Shown one piece after another: positions 16,515-25,307 of a DNA stretch of 64,000 nucleotides (positions are counted from its first letter, which is position 1; every line of letters begins with the position of its first letter). The DNA comes from CALRQJ02 sp943370285 (GTDB lineage Bacteria; Bacteroidota; Bacteroidia; Chitinophagales; Chitinophagaceae). The notes beneath the pieces were generated by a model that saw nothing but the letters and a program-made list of their open reading frames with translations, searched no databases and was not told where the DNA came from. The stretch covers positions 62,001-126,000 of the forward strand of contig CALRQJ020000002.1 in the NCBI GenBank assembly GCA_943370285.1, in the 5' to 3' direction. The position numbers and the translations under genes are program-made.

Positions 16515-18308
16515 TTATTTACCGGAACTCAATTTATCGTATTCATTACCAAACTGCTGGTACAGTTTATCGTACTTGTCGTAATCTGCCGGAACTTTAC
16601 CTTTTGCTTTTTCTCTTTTGAATTCATACAAATTCGTCAGCAACTTCGTACTTTCTTTATAGCAATTTTTTTCAACTGTTCCGAACTCAAACTTTTTATC
16701 GATAACTGTAGTTTCATCTTTTGTTTCATTAATGTAATCAACTTTTCCTTTTTCATTGATATTAATGGCTATGTTTTTTGCCCTGTAGAATAAAAATTCT
16801 GATTTGCCAGTTGTAGTCTGTGTTACAGAAGTTGACTCTGGATTACCTAAAAATTTTATAACTTCTTCCTTTGACATTCCAATTCTTAACCCTTCTAATC
16901 TGTCTTTCTTACTCTTAAACAAGTTGTAAGATTTCTCCATCCATTCAATTGCGGCATTAGCAGCTGCAGTTTGAGGAACTTCAATATCTGTATTAGTTTT
17001 CTTAATAGCATCTGTTTGTGCCTTGAAGGCTGCATCGTAAGCTGCTTTTTTCTTTGGATCTTTTTCTACTTTCTTTGTACTATTCAATGTTTGTAACCAT
17101 TCTCTATTGGCTTGAATTTTATCTCCAAACTCTCTAAACTCATCAAAATACATGACACCGGCATTAAAAGCAGCAATACCATTGGTATTGTCTTTTTGAA
17201 ATCCTTTTACAAAAGCGGCTTCCGCTTTTTTCTTATAGCCCCAAGCGGTTACACTATCCATTCTATCTTTGGCATTGTTGTCATTAACATACTCAACAGT
17301 ACCGTCTTTTGCAATACCAATAGAAACACCTAATTGTTTATAAATTAAAATCTCACTGGTTGTAGGTGTAGTAGTTGCTTTAGATACTTCATCAGGATCA
17401 CCTAAGTCATGCGTTGCCTCACTCTTAGTCATTCCAACTCTTACTTTTTTAATCGGATCAATTTTTACCTGTGCAAACATATTACCAAATTCAACATATT
17501 GCTCAGTTGTCAAAGTGCCTTTGGCATCTTCGGCTTCATAATACGCTACTTTCTCTGTTAGCGTAAAATTGTCATTGATGTAATCCATCGCAAAGTTGTT
17601 CCATAAGGCTTTGTTCTTAGGATACAATTCTATAGCTGTGGCAATGTATTTATCGAAACTGGCTTTGTCTTTCTTTTTTGAGTAATAACGGGCTAGAAAA
17701 TCGTAAATGGCTTCGTAATCATCTCCACCTATTTTTTGGTCGGCAATAGCACTGTAATATTTTACCGCAACATCATCTTGTTTAGCATTTTGTGCATTGA
17801 TACCGGCAAATAAATAAGAAGTAGTATCAAATTTTGAGGTTGACCACTTACGCTGAATCATGATATCACCCATTTCGGCCATGGCCACAAAAAATGGCAC
17901 TGCTTTCTCCCAAGCTTTGGCTTTATATTGATCATAACCTTTTGCAAACAAACCACTATAAACCTCATTTACACCAAAGAAACGATCATCTTTCAGTAAT
18001 TTTTCTTCTTTATCTAATTTCAAATATTCTTTCAATGCTTCTAAAGCTGTGAATTCCGCTTGGGGATATTTGTCTTTAACAGGACTTTTAGTAAGTGCAG
18101 CATAAATCTGAAACTTCAAATGCCAAGCCTCTGCTTTAGTAACAGTTCCTTGAAAAGCTTTGTCAATTTCTGTTTTTGCTTCTTCAATTTTCGCAGGAAA
18201 AGCCAGCGTCATATTGTATGCTGCTTTAGCTTTTTTAATGTCTTGAGCCCAAACTGAAGAGATTGTAGCTGCGACAAGCAATACAATCAGCATGGATTTT
18301 TTCATCAT
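16515..18308 (-). CDS. Exported TPR-like protein with two BamE/SmpA-like segments
   Basis: A 597-residue secreted or periplasmic protein (signal peptide ending VWAQ). Residues 25-280 and 350-460 form Ala/Lys/Tyr-rich helical pairs like TPR repeats. Two copies of an SmpA/BamE-like unit are seen: RVGMTKSEATHDLGDPDEV near 290-308 and RIGMSKEEVIKFLGNPEST near 475-493, each followed by a beta hairpin ending in a D/KGTVEYVND or GKVDYINET turn. Such units are best known in small outer-membrane assembly factors, so a cell-envelope role is inferred. It starts 10 nt after the gyrA stop, so it may be cotranscribed with gyrA. I do not recognise the full protein. Confidence 0.75.
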   Translation of the reverse strand: MMKKSMLIVLLVAATISSVWAQDIKKAKAAYNMTLAFPAKIEEAKTEIDKAFQGTVTKAEAWHLKFQIYAALTKSPVKDKYPQAEFTALEALKEYLKLDKEEKLLKDDRFFGVNEVYSGLFAKGYDQYKAKAWEKAVPFFVAMAEMGDIMIQRKWSTSKFDTTSYLFAGINAQNAKQDDVAVKYYSAIADQKIGGDDYEAIYDFLARYYSKKKDKASFDKYIATAIELYPKNKALWNNFAMDYINDNFTLTEKVAYYEAEDAKGTLTTEQYVEFGNMFAQVKIDPIKKVRVGMTKSEATHDLGDPDEVSKATTTPTTSEILIYKQLGVSIGIAKDGTVEYVNDNNAKDRMDSVTAWGYKKKAEAAFVKGFQKDNTNGIAAFNAGVMYFDEFREFGDKIQANREWLQTLNSTKKVEKDPKKKAAYDAAFKAQTDAIKKTNTDIEVPQTAAANAAIEWMEKSYNLFKSKKDRLEGLRIGMSKEEVIKFLGNPESTSVTQTTTGKSEFLFYRAKNIAININEKGKVDYINETKDETTVIDKKFEFGTVEKNCYKESTKLLTNLYEFKREKAKGKVPADYDKYDKLYQQFGNEYDKLSSGK

Positions 18309-18318
18309 GGCGTTTAAT

Positions 18319-20982
18319 TTATTGATTTACGTTTTCTGTTGCAGTATCATCTGTGTTATCAATGGTTCCTGCTTCGGGGTTGATTATTGTTTCTGTTGCA
18401 TTTTCATCTGTTATTACCGCTGTAATTTCTTCAGCTTCTTCTTCTACTTTAGAAATAGCTGCAATGGCATCTCCTTCATCTATACGAATCAGAATAACAC
18501 CCTGTGTTGCTCTTCCTGCTTCTTTAATGGTACTAACTGATGTACGTAAAGTAATACCGGATTTACAAGTAATGATCAAGTCCTCTGTTTCTGTCACATC
18601 CATTATACCTACTAATCTACCTGTTTTCTCCGTAACATTAATTGTCTTAACACCTTTACCACCACGATTAGTAACACGGTATTCATCTACAGCCGTACGT
18701 TTACCAAATCCTTTTTCACTTACTACTAAAACGGTTTTAGTCTTGTCTTCAGGATTTACACATATCATGCCAATCACTTCATCGGTAGCATCGTCTACTT
18801 CTATTCCACCTACACCAATAGCACCTCTACCGGTAGAACGAACTTTTGCCTCGGGGAAACGGATGGCACGGCCACTTCTTACCGCCAACATGATTTCACT
18901 CTTACCATCGGTAAGTTTGGCTTCTAATAATTGATCGCCTTCTACAATGGTGATGGCATTAACACCTGTACTTCTTGGTCTGCTGAAATCTTCTAAAGAA
19001 GTTTTCTTGATTGTTCCTTGTTTAGTACAGAGAACGATATAATGATTTTGTACAAAATCTTTATCGGTAATATCTTTTACATTGATGATGGCTCTCACCT
19101 TATCATCGGGTGGAATTTGGATAAGATTTTGAATCGCTCTACCTTTTCCTTGCTTCTCTCCTTCGGTAATCTCATACACGTTCAACCAATAGCAACGGCC
19201 TTTTTCGGTAAAGAACATCATGGTATCATGTGTAGAAGCAACGAACAAATGTTCTACATAATCCTCTTCTCGTGTCTTGCTGCCAATGGCACCACGACCT
19301 CCTCTCCTTTGCTGACGGTATTCGCTAGCAGATGTACGTTTAATATAACCAAGGTTTGAAATAGTGATAACCACATTTTCGTCCTCAATTAAATCTCTCA
19401 TATTCATTTCATCAGCCAAATACTGAATTTCACTTTTCCTGGCATCACCAAACTTCTCTTTTACTTCAGCCAATTCTTTTTTGATGAGGTCGTAACGCAT
19501 ACCTTCACTAGCAAGCAACTCTTTTAATCCAAGAATGGTTTTGAGTAAACCGGCAAACTCATCCATGATTTTATCTCTCTCCATTCCGGTAAGGCGCTGT
19601 AAACGCAATTCCAAAATAGCTTTGGCTTGTGCCTCAGATAAACCTTCTTCTTGACGGTATAAATCATCATTGATATCACTGAACATTTCTTGTTTCAGGT
19701 ACCATTTTTCTTCTTTGCTTTTGTTAATCAAAGCTTCTTTTGCTTCATCCGGTGTACGGCTGCCTCTAATTAAGGCAATCACTTCATCTAAATGATCTAA
19801 AGCTTTTAAGTAACCTTCAATAATATGAGCTCTTTCCTCAGCCTTTTTCAATTCAAACTTAGAACGGCGAATGATTACATCCATTCTAAAATCAACAAAC
19901 TCAACAATCAAATCTTTGAGATTCATGATTTTAGGACGGCCCTTGCTTAATGCTACATTATTGATACCGTAGCTGGTTTGTAGTTCGGTGTATTTATAAA
20001 TTTGGTTGATGATAACCTGTGCTACTGCATCTCTCTTTAAGTCAACTACAATTCGGTTACCTTCTCTCTTATTACTTTCATTGTTTACATTAGAGATGCC
20101 TTCGATGGTTTTATCGTTCACTAACTGACCAATTTTATCGGTCAGTGCATCTAGACTTACTTGGTATGGAACTTCTGTAATAATGATTTGTTCTCTTCCA
20201 CTTGGCTTGGTATCTACATGACATTTTCCACGTAGTACTACTCTACCACGGCCGGTTAAAAAGCCCTGACGAATACCGTCCATGCCATAAATTACCCCAC
20301 CCGTTGGAAAATCGGGGGCTTTGATGAACTGCATCAGTTCTTCAATGGTAATCTCTTTGTTATCGATATAAGCAACACATCCATCAATTACTTCGCTTAG
20401 GTTATGCGGCATCATATTGGTGGCCATACCTACTGCAATACCAGAAGAACCGTTTACCAACAACTGCGGAATACGAGTTGGCAGAACTGTTGGTTCTTGT
20501 AAACTATCGTCGAAGTTGAGTTGAAAATCAACCGTTTCTTTTTCAATGTCTTCCAACATGGCTTCGGCAAAACGTTCTAATCTCACCTCGGTATAACGCA
20601 TAGCAGCCGGTGGATCACCATCTTGGTTACCAAAGTTACCTTGACCATCAACCAGCTTGTTACGCATGGTCCAATCTTGGGCCATACGCACTAGGGTATC
20701 GTAAATGGCACTATCACCGTGTGGGTGATATTTACCCATTACTTCACCCACAATACGGGCAGATTTTTTATATGCTTTGTTGTGATTGTTGCCCAACTCG
20801 TTCATGGCATACAATACCCTGCGGTGAACCGGTTTAAAGCCGTCTCTGGCATCAGGAAGGGCACGGCCTACAATAACGGACATTGAATAATCAATGTAAG
20901 CCGTCTTCATTTGTTCTTCGATATTTATCTGAATGATCCTATCGTTGTCGCTGGTTTGCTCGGGCAATAAATTCTCTTCCAT
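18319..20982 (-). CDS. gyrA: DNA gyrase subunit A
   Basis: An 887-residue type IIA topoisomerase subunit that cuts and reseals DNA during negative supercoiling with GyrB. Marker segments are the breakage-reunion start YSMSVIVGRALPDARDG, QRDR region YHPHGDSAIYDTLVRMAQDW (Ser and Asp at the usual quinolone-binding sites, the sensitive state) and the active-site Tyr in AAMRYTEVRL. The C-terminal beta-pinwheel carries the GyrA-box-like QRRGGRGAIG, which supports gyrase rather than topoisomerase IV. An acidic tail (EEEAEEITAVIT) ends it. It is full-length. Confidence 0.97.
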   Translation of the reverse strand: MEENLLPEQTSDNDRIIQINIEEQMKTAYIDYSMSVIVGRALPDARDGFKPVHRRVLYAMNELGNNHNKAYKKSARIVGEVMGKYHPHGDSAIYDTLVRMAQDWTMRNKLVDGQGNFGNQDGDPPAAMRYTEVRLERFAEAMLEDIEKETVDFQLNFDDSLQEPTVLPTRIPQLLVNGSSGIAVGMATNMMPHNLSEVIDGCVAYIDNKEITIEELMQFIKAPDFPTGGVIYGMDGIRQGFLTGRGRVVLRGKCHVDTKPSGREQIIITEVPYQVSLDALTDKIGQLVNDKTIEGISNVNNESNKREGNRIVVDLKRDAVAQVIINQIYKYTELQTSYGINNVALSKGRPKIMNLKDLIVEFVDFRMDVIIRRSKFELKKAEERAHIIEGYLKALDHLDEVIALIRGSRTPDEAKEALINKSKEEKWYLKQEMFSDINDDLYRQEEGLSEAQAKAILELRLQRLTGMERDKIMDEFAGLLKTILGLKELLASEGMRYDLIKKELAEVKEKFGDARKSEIQYLADEMNMRDLIEDENVVITISNLGYIKRTSASEYRQQRRGGRGAIGSKTREEDYVEHLFVASTHDTMMFFTEKGRCYWLNVYEITEGEKQGKGRAIQNLIQIPPDDKVRAIINVKDITDKDFVQNHYIVLCTKQGTIKKTSLEDFSRPRSTGVNAITIVEGDQLLEAKLTDGKSEIMLAVRSGRAIRFPEAKVRSTGRGAIGVGGIEVDDATDEVIGMICVNPEDKTKTVLVVSEKGFGKRTAVDEYRVTNRGGKGVKTINVTEKTGRLVGIMDVTETEDLIITCKSGITLRTSVSTIKEAGRATQGVILIRIDEGDAIAAISKVEEEAEEITAVITDENATETIINPEAGTIDNTDDTATENVNQ

Positions 20983-21181
20983 GTATGATTTTCCTATGCT
21001 TTATTTAATGATGACGTTTGTAGTTAATTCAGTCCTTTTGAAAGGTTGGCGAAGTTAACTTTTTACCACCGTAAATGTTGCAGAAAATCGCAGTTTTTTG
21101 AGGGGTTTTATCCACAAATGTGGGCTATTTTTACTTGAAGTTATTTGAAGAAGAAAAGTATTGAATATCAATATATTAGAA

Positions 21182-21207
21182 GGGTAGATTTTGTATAAAA
21201 TCTACCC
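21182..21207 (-). terminator. Hairpin after hisB
   Basis: A perfect 11-bp stem, GGGTAGATTTT (21182-21192) with AAAATCTACCC (21197-21207), loop GTAT, 24 nt beyond the hisB stop. The downstream T-run is weak, so the function is likely but not sure. The 249-nt gap to gyrA has no gene-like frame. Confidence 0.6.
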
Positions 21208-21231
21208 AATACTGACAATTGAAAGAAAATA

Positions 21232-22398
21232 CTACAATACACCTTTTGTGCTTGGCAAATAATTGCTGAATGGATCTCTTTTTACAGCCATTTTGATAGC
21301 TTTAGCAAATGCTTTAAAAATGGCTTCAATTTTATGGTGTTCATTATCTCCTTCGCAGCTAATGTTGAGGTTGCATTTTGCTGCGTCGCTAAATGATTTA
21401 AAGAAATGGAAAAACATTTCAGTTGGCATATCGCCAATTTTTTCTCGGTTGAAAGTGGCATTCCAAACCAACCAATTTCTGCCGCCAAAATCTATTAATA
21501 CTTTGGCTTCTGCTTCATCCATAGGAAGGGCAAATCCATAGCGTTCTAAGCCTCGTTTATCTGTCAACAGCTTTGCAAATGCTTCTCCCAATGCAATGCC
21601 AGTGTCTTCTATGGTATGATGCTCATCTATATGCAAATCGCCTTTGGTTTCGATGGTTAAATCGAGTTGTCCGTGACGAGCTACTTGATCAAGCATATGA
21701 TCAAAAAATCCTAGGCCTGTGGAAATGTTGGATTTACCAGTACCATCAAGATTGATTTCGATATGAATTTTTGTTTCGTTGGTGTTTCGATCATGATTAA
21801 TGGTTCGTTGATGAAGTTTTAGAAAACTGACAATATCTTTCCAATTATCGGTTTCAAGAACAATCGTATCACCGAAGTTGATGGCTTGTTCTTCCGTTAA
21901 GCTATGTAAAGATTTGATGTAGATGGCTTTGCAGCCTAAGTTTTTAGCTAATTGAATGTCACTCCATCTATCTCCTATAACAAATGATTGTGTTAAGTCG
22001 AATGCCGGATTATTGATGAGATGTTGCAATAAAGCAGTACCAGGTTTACGTGTAGGCTGATTATCGGCTGCAAATGTTTTATCAATGATCATTTCATCAA
22101 ATACAAAACTCTCTCCTTCTAACACCCTTAACATGAGATTATGATAAGGATGAAAATCAGCTTCCGGATAAGATTCTGTTCCTAATCCATCTTGATTCGT
22201 CACCATCACTTTATAAAAATCCAATGTTGCTGCAATTTGTGCCAATGCCGAAATGGCACCGGGAACAAAACTGGTTTTTTCTAAGCTATCTATTTGAAAA
22301 TCGTTTGGTGGTTCTTGAAGTACAACACCATCACGGTCAATAAATAAAATTGGCTTAGGGATATTTTTAAGTGCTGTATTTTCAATATTTTTCATCAT
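21232..22398 (-). CDS. hisB: Bifunctional histidinol-phosphatase / imidazoleglycerol-phosphate dehydratase
   Basis: A 388-residue fusion that carries steps 6 and 8 of histidine synthesis. The N-terminal HAD phosphatase (about 15-190) shows FIDRDGVV with the catalytic Asp pair, MVTNQDGLG and VIGDRWSDIQLAK. The C-terminal dehydratase (about 200-388) has ETKIHIEINLDGTGKS, GLGFFDHMLDQVARHG, HIDEHHTIEDTGIALG and the HHKIEAIFKAFAKAIK metal-binding end. The fused type is also found in enterobacteria. The ATGA overlap with hisC (22395-22398) shows translational coupling. It is the last his gene here. Confidence 0.96.
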   Translation of the reverse strand: MMKNIENTALKNIPKPILFIDRDGVVLQEPPNDFQIDSLEKTSFVPGAISALAQIAATLDFYKVMVTNQDGLGTESYPEADFHPYHNLMLRVLEGESFVFDEMIIDKTFAADNQPTRKPGTALLQHLINNPAFDLTQSFVIGDRWSDIQLAKNLGCKAIYIKSLHSLTEEQAINFGDTIVLETDNWKDIVSFLKLHQRTINHDRNTNETKIHIEINLDGTGKSNISTGLGFFDHMLDQVARHGQLDLTIETKGDLHIDEHHTIEDTGIALGEAFAKLLTDKRGLERYGFALPMDEAEAKVLIDFGGRNWLVWNATFNREKIGDMPTEMFFHFFKSFSDAAKCNLNISCEGDNEHHKIEAIFKAFAKAIKMAVKRDPFSNYLPSTKGVL

Positions 22399-23453
22399 AC
22401 CATTTCGTTTAAATAATCAGCAATAGCATCAATTAATAAAGTGTTTTCTTTTTCTGTACCTACCGTAACTCGCAAACAATCATCACACAATAATACGTTG
22501 CTTCTATCTCTTACTACAATGCCTCTTGTAAGCAGATATTCATACAATTTTCTTGCATCTTTTACTTTTACCAATAGAAAGTTAGCATCTGATGGATAGA
22601 CTTTTTCAACAATAGGAATCTGCTCAAAAACAGCTTTCAAAGCATCTCTCATATCTACCAGCAAAGTAATCATATCATTTACTTGTCCAACTTCTTCTAA
22701 TGCTTTTACTACCAATTCTTGTGTGGCTTGATTGATATTATAAGGCGGTTTAACCTTGTTCATGATTTCAATAATATCTGCAGATGCAAATGCCATTCCC
22801 AACCTAAGTGCGGCAAGACCCCATGCCTTGCTTAAAGTTTGTAACACCACCAGATTGGGGTAATCTGACAATTCTTGAATAAATGATCTTTGTTTAGAGA
22901 AATTGATATACGCTTCATCAATAACCACAATACCATTGAAGTTATTGAGTATGGTTTCAATATCATTTCGGTTGATACTGTTGCCCGTTGGATTGTTGGG
23001 TGAACAAATCCAAATGAGTTTTGTGTGCTCATCTACCAAGTTTTCAAGATGTACTAGATCTAATTGAAAATTTTCTAGCAAAGTCGCTTTTCTAATCTCA
23101 ACATCATTGATGTTAGCACTCACTTCGTACATGCCGTAAGTTGGCGGACAGATGATAATATTATCTACTTGAGGGTTACAAAAGCAACGGAATAAAATAT
23201 CTATACATTCATCACTACCATTGCCGATAAAAATATTATCAACAGGAATTTTTTTAATGCCGTTGAGTAAAGTTTTTACTTGTAATTGATGCGGATCGGG
23301 ATAACGGTTGTACCATTTAAACAAAGGAGAACCTAAACTATTTTCATTGGCATCTAAAAAAACTTTTGCTTCACCGTTAAACTCATCTCTTGCCGAAGAG
23401 TAAGGTGTTAAGTTTTTAATATTTGTACGAGTAATTTTTTCTAAATTAAACAT
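22395..23453 (-). CDS. hisC: Histidinol-phosphate aminotransferase
   Basis: A 352-residue PLP enzyme of histidine step 7. Evidence: FLDANENSLGSPL near the start, GNGSDECIDILFRCF, PPTYGMYEVSA, WICSPNNPTGNSI, VIDEAYINFS and the Schiff-base Lys in TLSKAWGLAALRLGMA. The frame is open to 23558, but residues before MFNLEKITRTN have no family match and cover a purine-rich repeat tract, so the ATG at 23453 is chosen. It is separated from hisD by a four-helix protein gene and its flanks. Confidence 0.95.
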   Translation of the reverse strand: MFNLEKITRTNIKNLTPYSSARDEFNGEAKVFLDANENSLGSPLFKWYNRYPDPHQLQVKTLLNGIKKIPVDNIFIGNGSDECIDILFRCFCNPQVDNIIICPPTYGMYEVSANINDVEIRKATLLENFQLDLVHLENLVDEHTKLIWICSPNNPTGNSINRNDIETILNNFNGIVVIDEAYINFSKQRSFIQELSDYPNLVVLQTLSKAWGLAALRLGMAFASADIIEIMNKVKPPYNINQATQELVVKALEEVGQVNDMITLLVDMRDALKAVFEQIPIVEKVYPSDANFLLVKVKDARKLYEYLLTRGIVVRDRSNVLLCDDCLRVTVGTEKENTLLIDAIADYLNEMV

Positions 23454-23456
23454 AAG

Positions 23457-23482
23457 AGAAAATAGAATGTAGAAAATAGAAT
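23457..23482. repeat. Tandem 12-nt direct repeat upstream of hisC
   Basis: AGAAAATAGAAT occurs at 23457-23468 and again at 23471-23482, a 14-nt period, in a purine-rich tract 3 nt upstream of the hisC ATG (minus-strand gene). It is followed by the inverted pair CTAGAA (23483-23488) and TTCTAG (23495-23500). These are read directly from the bases; the role is unknown. Confidence 0.7.
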
Positions 23483-23500
23483 CTAGAATAAAAGTTCTAG
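23483..23500. repeat. Inverted repeat CTAGAA/TTCTAG beside hisC
   Basis: A short hairpin of 6 bp with loop TAAAAG, next to the tandem repeat. The outer 8 bases CTAGAATA (23483-23490) have an exact inverted copy TATTCTAG at 24005-24012 on the far side of the four-helix gene. Confidence 0.55.
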
Positions 23501-23505
23501 CATTT

Positions 23506-23859
23506 TCAATTGTTAATAATTTTACTTCTATAAGAAGATAGCATTTTACCAATTTCATCGAGCATGCTTGAAAGCATCAAGTTATTTCCATAGCCCAAAT
23601 CATCTGCAAGAATTAAGTAGTACTGACATTCTTCTAATGAACCTTGTGCGATATTGAAATATTTCGCTTTGTCTGCTTTACCAGTTTTTTTATACCCTTC
23701 AGCAATATTTGCAGCAATGGAAATAGCAGCTCTTTTAAATTGAGATGTTAATACATAAACCTCTTCTTTAGGAAAAGATGCAGTATAGCGATAAACACCT
23801 AACACAAATTGATGTGCTTTTTGCCAAACCATCAATTGTTGAAATTTTTGAGTAGCCAT
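23506..23859 (-). CDS. Four-helix-bundle protein (23S rRNA intervening-sequence family)
   Basis: A 117-residue all-helical protein with the family phrases LMVWQKAHQFVLGVYR, FPKEEVYVLTSQFKRAAISIAANIAEGY (cut into parts) and LEECQYYLILADDLGY. Members are known as the four-helix-bundle or S23 family, first found inside intervening sequences of 23S rRNA genes and now seen widely as stand-alone genes in Bacteroidota. The role is unknown. It interrupts the his operon between hisD and hisC and is flanked by repeat-rich tracts; there is no rRNA nearby. Its ORF ends about 52 nt before the hisC start. Confidence 0.88.
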   Translation of the reverse strand: MATQKFQQLMVWQKAHQFVLGVYRYTASFPKEEVYVLTSQFKRAAISIAANIAEGYKKTGKADKAKYFNIAQGSLEECQYYLILADDLGYGNNLMLSSMLDEIGKMLSSYRSKIINN

Positions 23860-24004
23860 GGTTTTGATTTTTGATTATCGAATTAGATGAAATCAATTAT
23901 TGGTTAATAACATTATATCTACTAGTTATAAGCAATCTTTGAACACTTTATTTAATCTCCTCAATTCTTTCTGCTATCTACTCTCTTCTATATTCTGCCT
24001 TCTG

Positions 24005-24012
24005 TATTCTAG
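24005..24012. repeat. Inverted copy TATTCTAG near the end of hisD
   Basis: An exact inverted copy of CTAGAATA (23483-23490), enclosing the four-helix gene. It overlaps the last bases of hisD (stop at 24009). The flanking bases 23950-24017 are pyrimidine-rich on this strand, mirroring the purine-rich left flank. Confidence 0.5.
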
Positions 24013-25298
24013 CTTCTTCCTATTTCATTTAATCTAATCGTAACCGCCTGCTTATGTGCATCCAACCCTTCAGCTGCTGCCATTATTTCTACTGTATTGC
24101 CAATATTTTTTAATCCCTGTTGACTTAATTGTTGAAAGGTAATTTTTTTCACAAAACTATCTACGCTTACACCGCTATAGGCTTTTGCATAACCGTTAGT
24201 TGGCAGCGTATGATTTGTTCCACTTGCATAGTCACCAACACTTTCCGGCGAATAATGTCCTAAGAAAATAGAACCGGCATTGGTAATTAGTATTGCAATT
24301 TCTTCCGCTGCATCCGAAGCGATAATTAAGTGTTCGGCAGCATAAGTATTGGCCATTGCAATAGCATCTGCCTCATTTTCTACTACAAATATTTTACTGT
24401 TGTCGAGGGCTTGAGTAGCAATTGCTCTTCTGGGTAGTTGCGTTAATTGTACATCTATAGATTGCAATACTTTATCAACCAATGAAGGTTGCCAAGTAAT
24501 TAATATCGCTTCACTATCAATGCCATGTTCAACTTGGCTTAATAAATCTGCTGCCACAAAATCGGCATTAGCAGATTCATCAGCTAATACACAAACTTCA
24601 CTTGGTCCGGCCGGCATATCTATGGCAATGCCTTCTTCTTGAATCAATTGTTTGGCACAAGTCACATACTGATTACCGGGTCCAAAAATTTTATACACTT
24701 TCGGAACAGTTGCTGTGCCATAAGCCATTGCAGCGATGGCTTGAACACCGCCGATTTTAAATACTTTGGAGATACCTACGAGCTGTGCTGCAAATAGTAT
24801 AGCCGGATGAACTGTTCCATCTTTTGATGGTGGTGTACACAGTATCACTTCTTTACATCCTGCTATGGCAGCAGGAATTCCTAACATTAGGATGGTAGAG
24901 AATAATGGTGCAGTTCCTCCGGGAATGTACAAACCAACTTTTTCTATGCCAACTGATTTTCTCCAACACTTAATGCCCGGCATGGTTTCAATAACTACAG
25001 GCTCTGTTACTTGTTGTTCATGAAAGCGACGAATATTATCTGCTGCTTGTTGAATAGCCGCTTTTAAATCATTTGGTGTTGCAGCAATAGCATCTTCAAA
25101 TTCTTGTTGACTCACTGCAGTATTTGATAGCGTAATGCCATCAAATTGAGTAGTGAATTGTGCAATAGCTAAATCACCTTCTTGTTTTACGGCTTCTAGC
25201 ATTGGCCTAACTTTTTGTTGTAGTCCAGTAGCATCAAATACCGACCGTTGTAACAAGGATGCCCAATCTTTTTTATCGGGATATAAAAATGTTTTCAT
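24009..25298 (-). CDS. hisD: Histidinol dehydrogenase
   Basis: A 429-residue zinc enzyme that does the last two steps of histidine synthesis, histidinol to histidine, with NAD. Markers: VGIEKVGLYIPGGTAPLFST, KIFGPGNQYVTCAKQLIQEEG, DMPAGPSEVCVLADE, LLSQVEHGIDSEAILIT, AEHLIIASD and the C-terminal catalytic region GDYASGTNHTLPTNGYAKAYSGVSVDSF (cut here). Zn ligands His/Gln/Asp in VEHGID and TNHTLPT are present. It follows hisG after 9 nt. Confidence 0.97.
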   Translation of the reverse strand: MKTFLYPDKKDWASLLQRSVFDATGLQQKVRPMLEAVKQEGDLAIAQFTTQFDGITLSNTAVSQQEFEDAIAATPNDLKAAIQQAADNIRRFHEQQVTEPVVIETMPGIKCWRKSVGIEKVGLYIPGGTAPLFSTILMLGIPAAIAGCKEVILCTPPSKDGTVHPAILFAAQLVGISKVFKIGGVQAIAAMAYGTATVPKVYKIFGPGNQYVTCAKQLIQEEGIAIDMPAGPSEVCVLADESANADFVAADLLSQVEHGIDSEAILITWQPSLVDKVLQSIDVQLTQLPRRAIATQALDNSKIFVVENEADAIAMANTYAAEHLIIASDAAEEIAILITNAGSIFLGHYSPESVGDYASGTNHTLPTNGYAKAYSGVSVDSFVKKITFQQLSQQGLKNIGNTVEIMAAAEGLDAHKQAVTIRLNEIGRS

Positions 25299-25307
25299 TC
25301 TGCTTAT

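Noticed and set aside
18353..18934. Long plus-strand frame (193 codons) within gyrA
   Set aside because: Antisense shadow of gyrA; residue mix is typical of a reversed gene and no family features are seen.
23506..23859. Idea that the four-helix gene marks an rRNA operon
   Set aside because: No rRNA sequence is near; stand-alone copies of this family are known.
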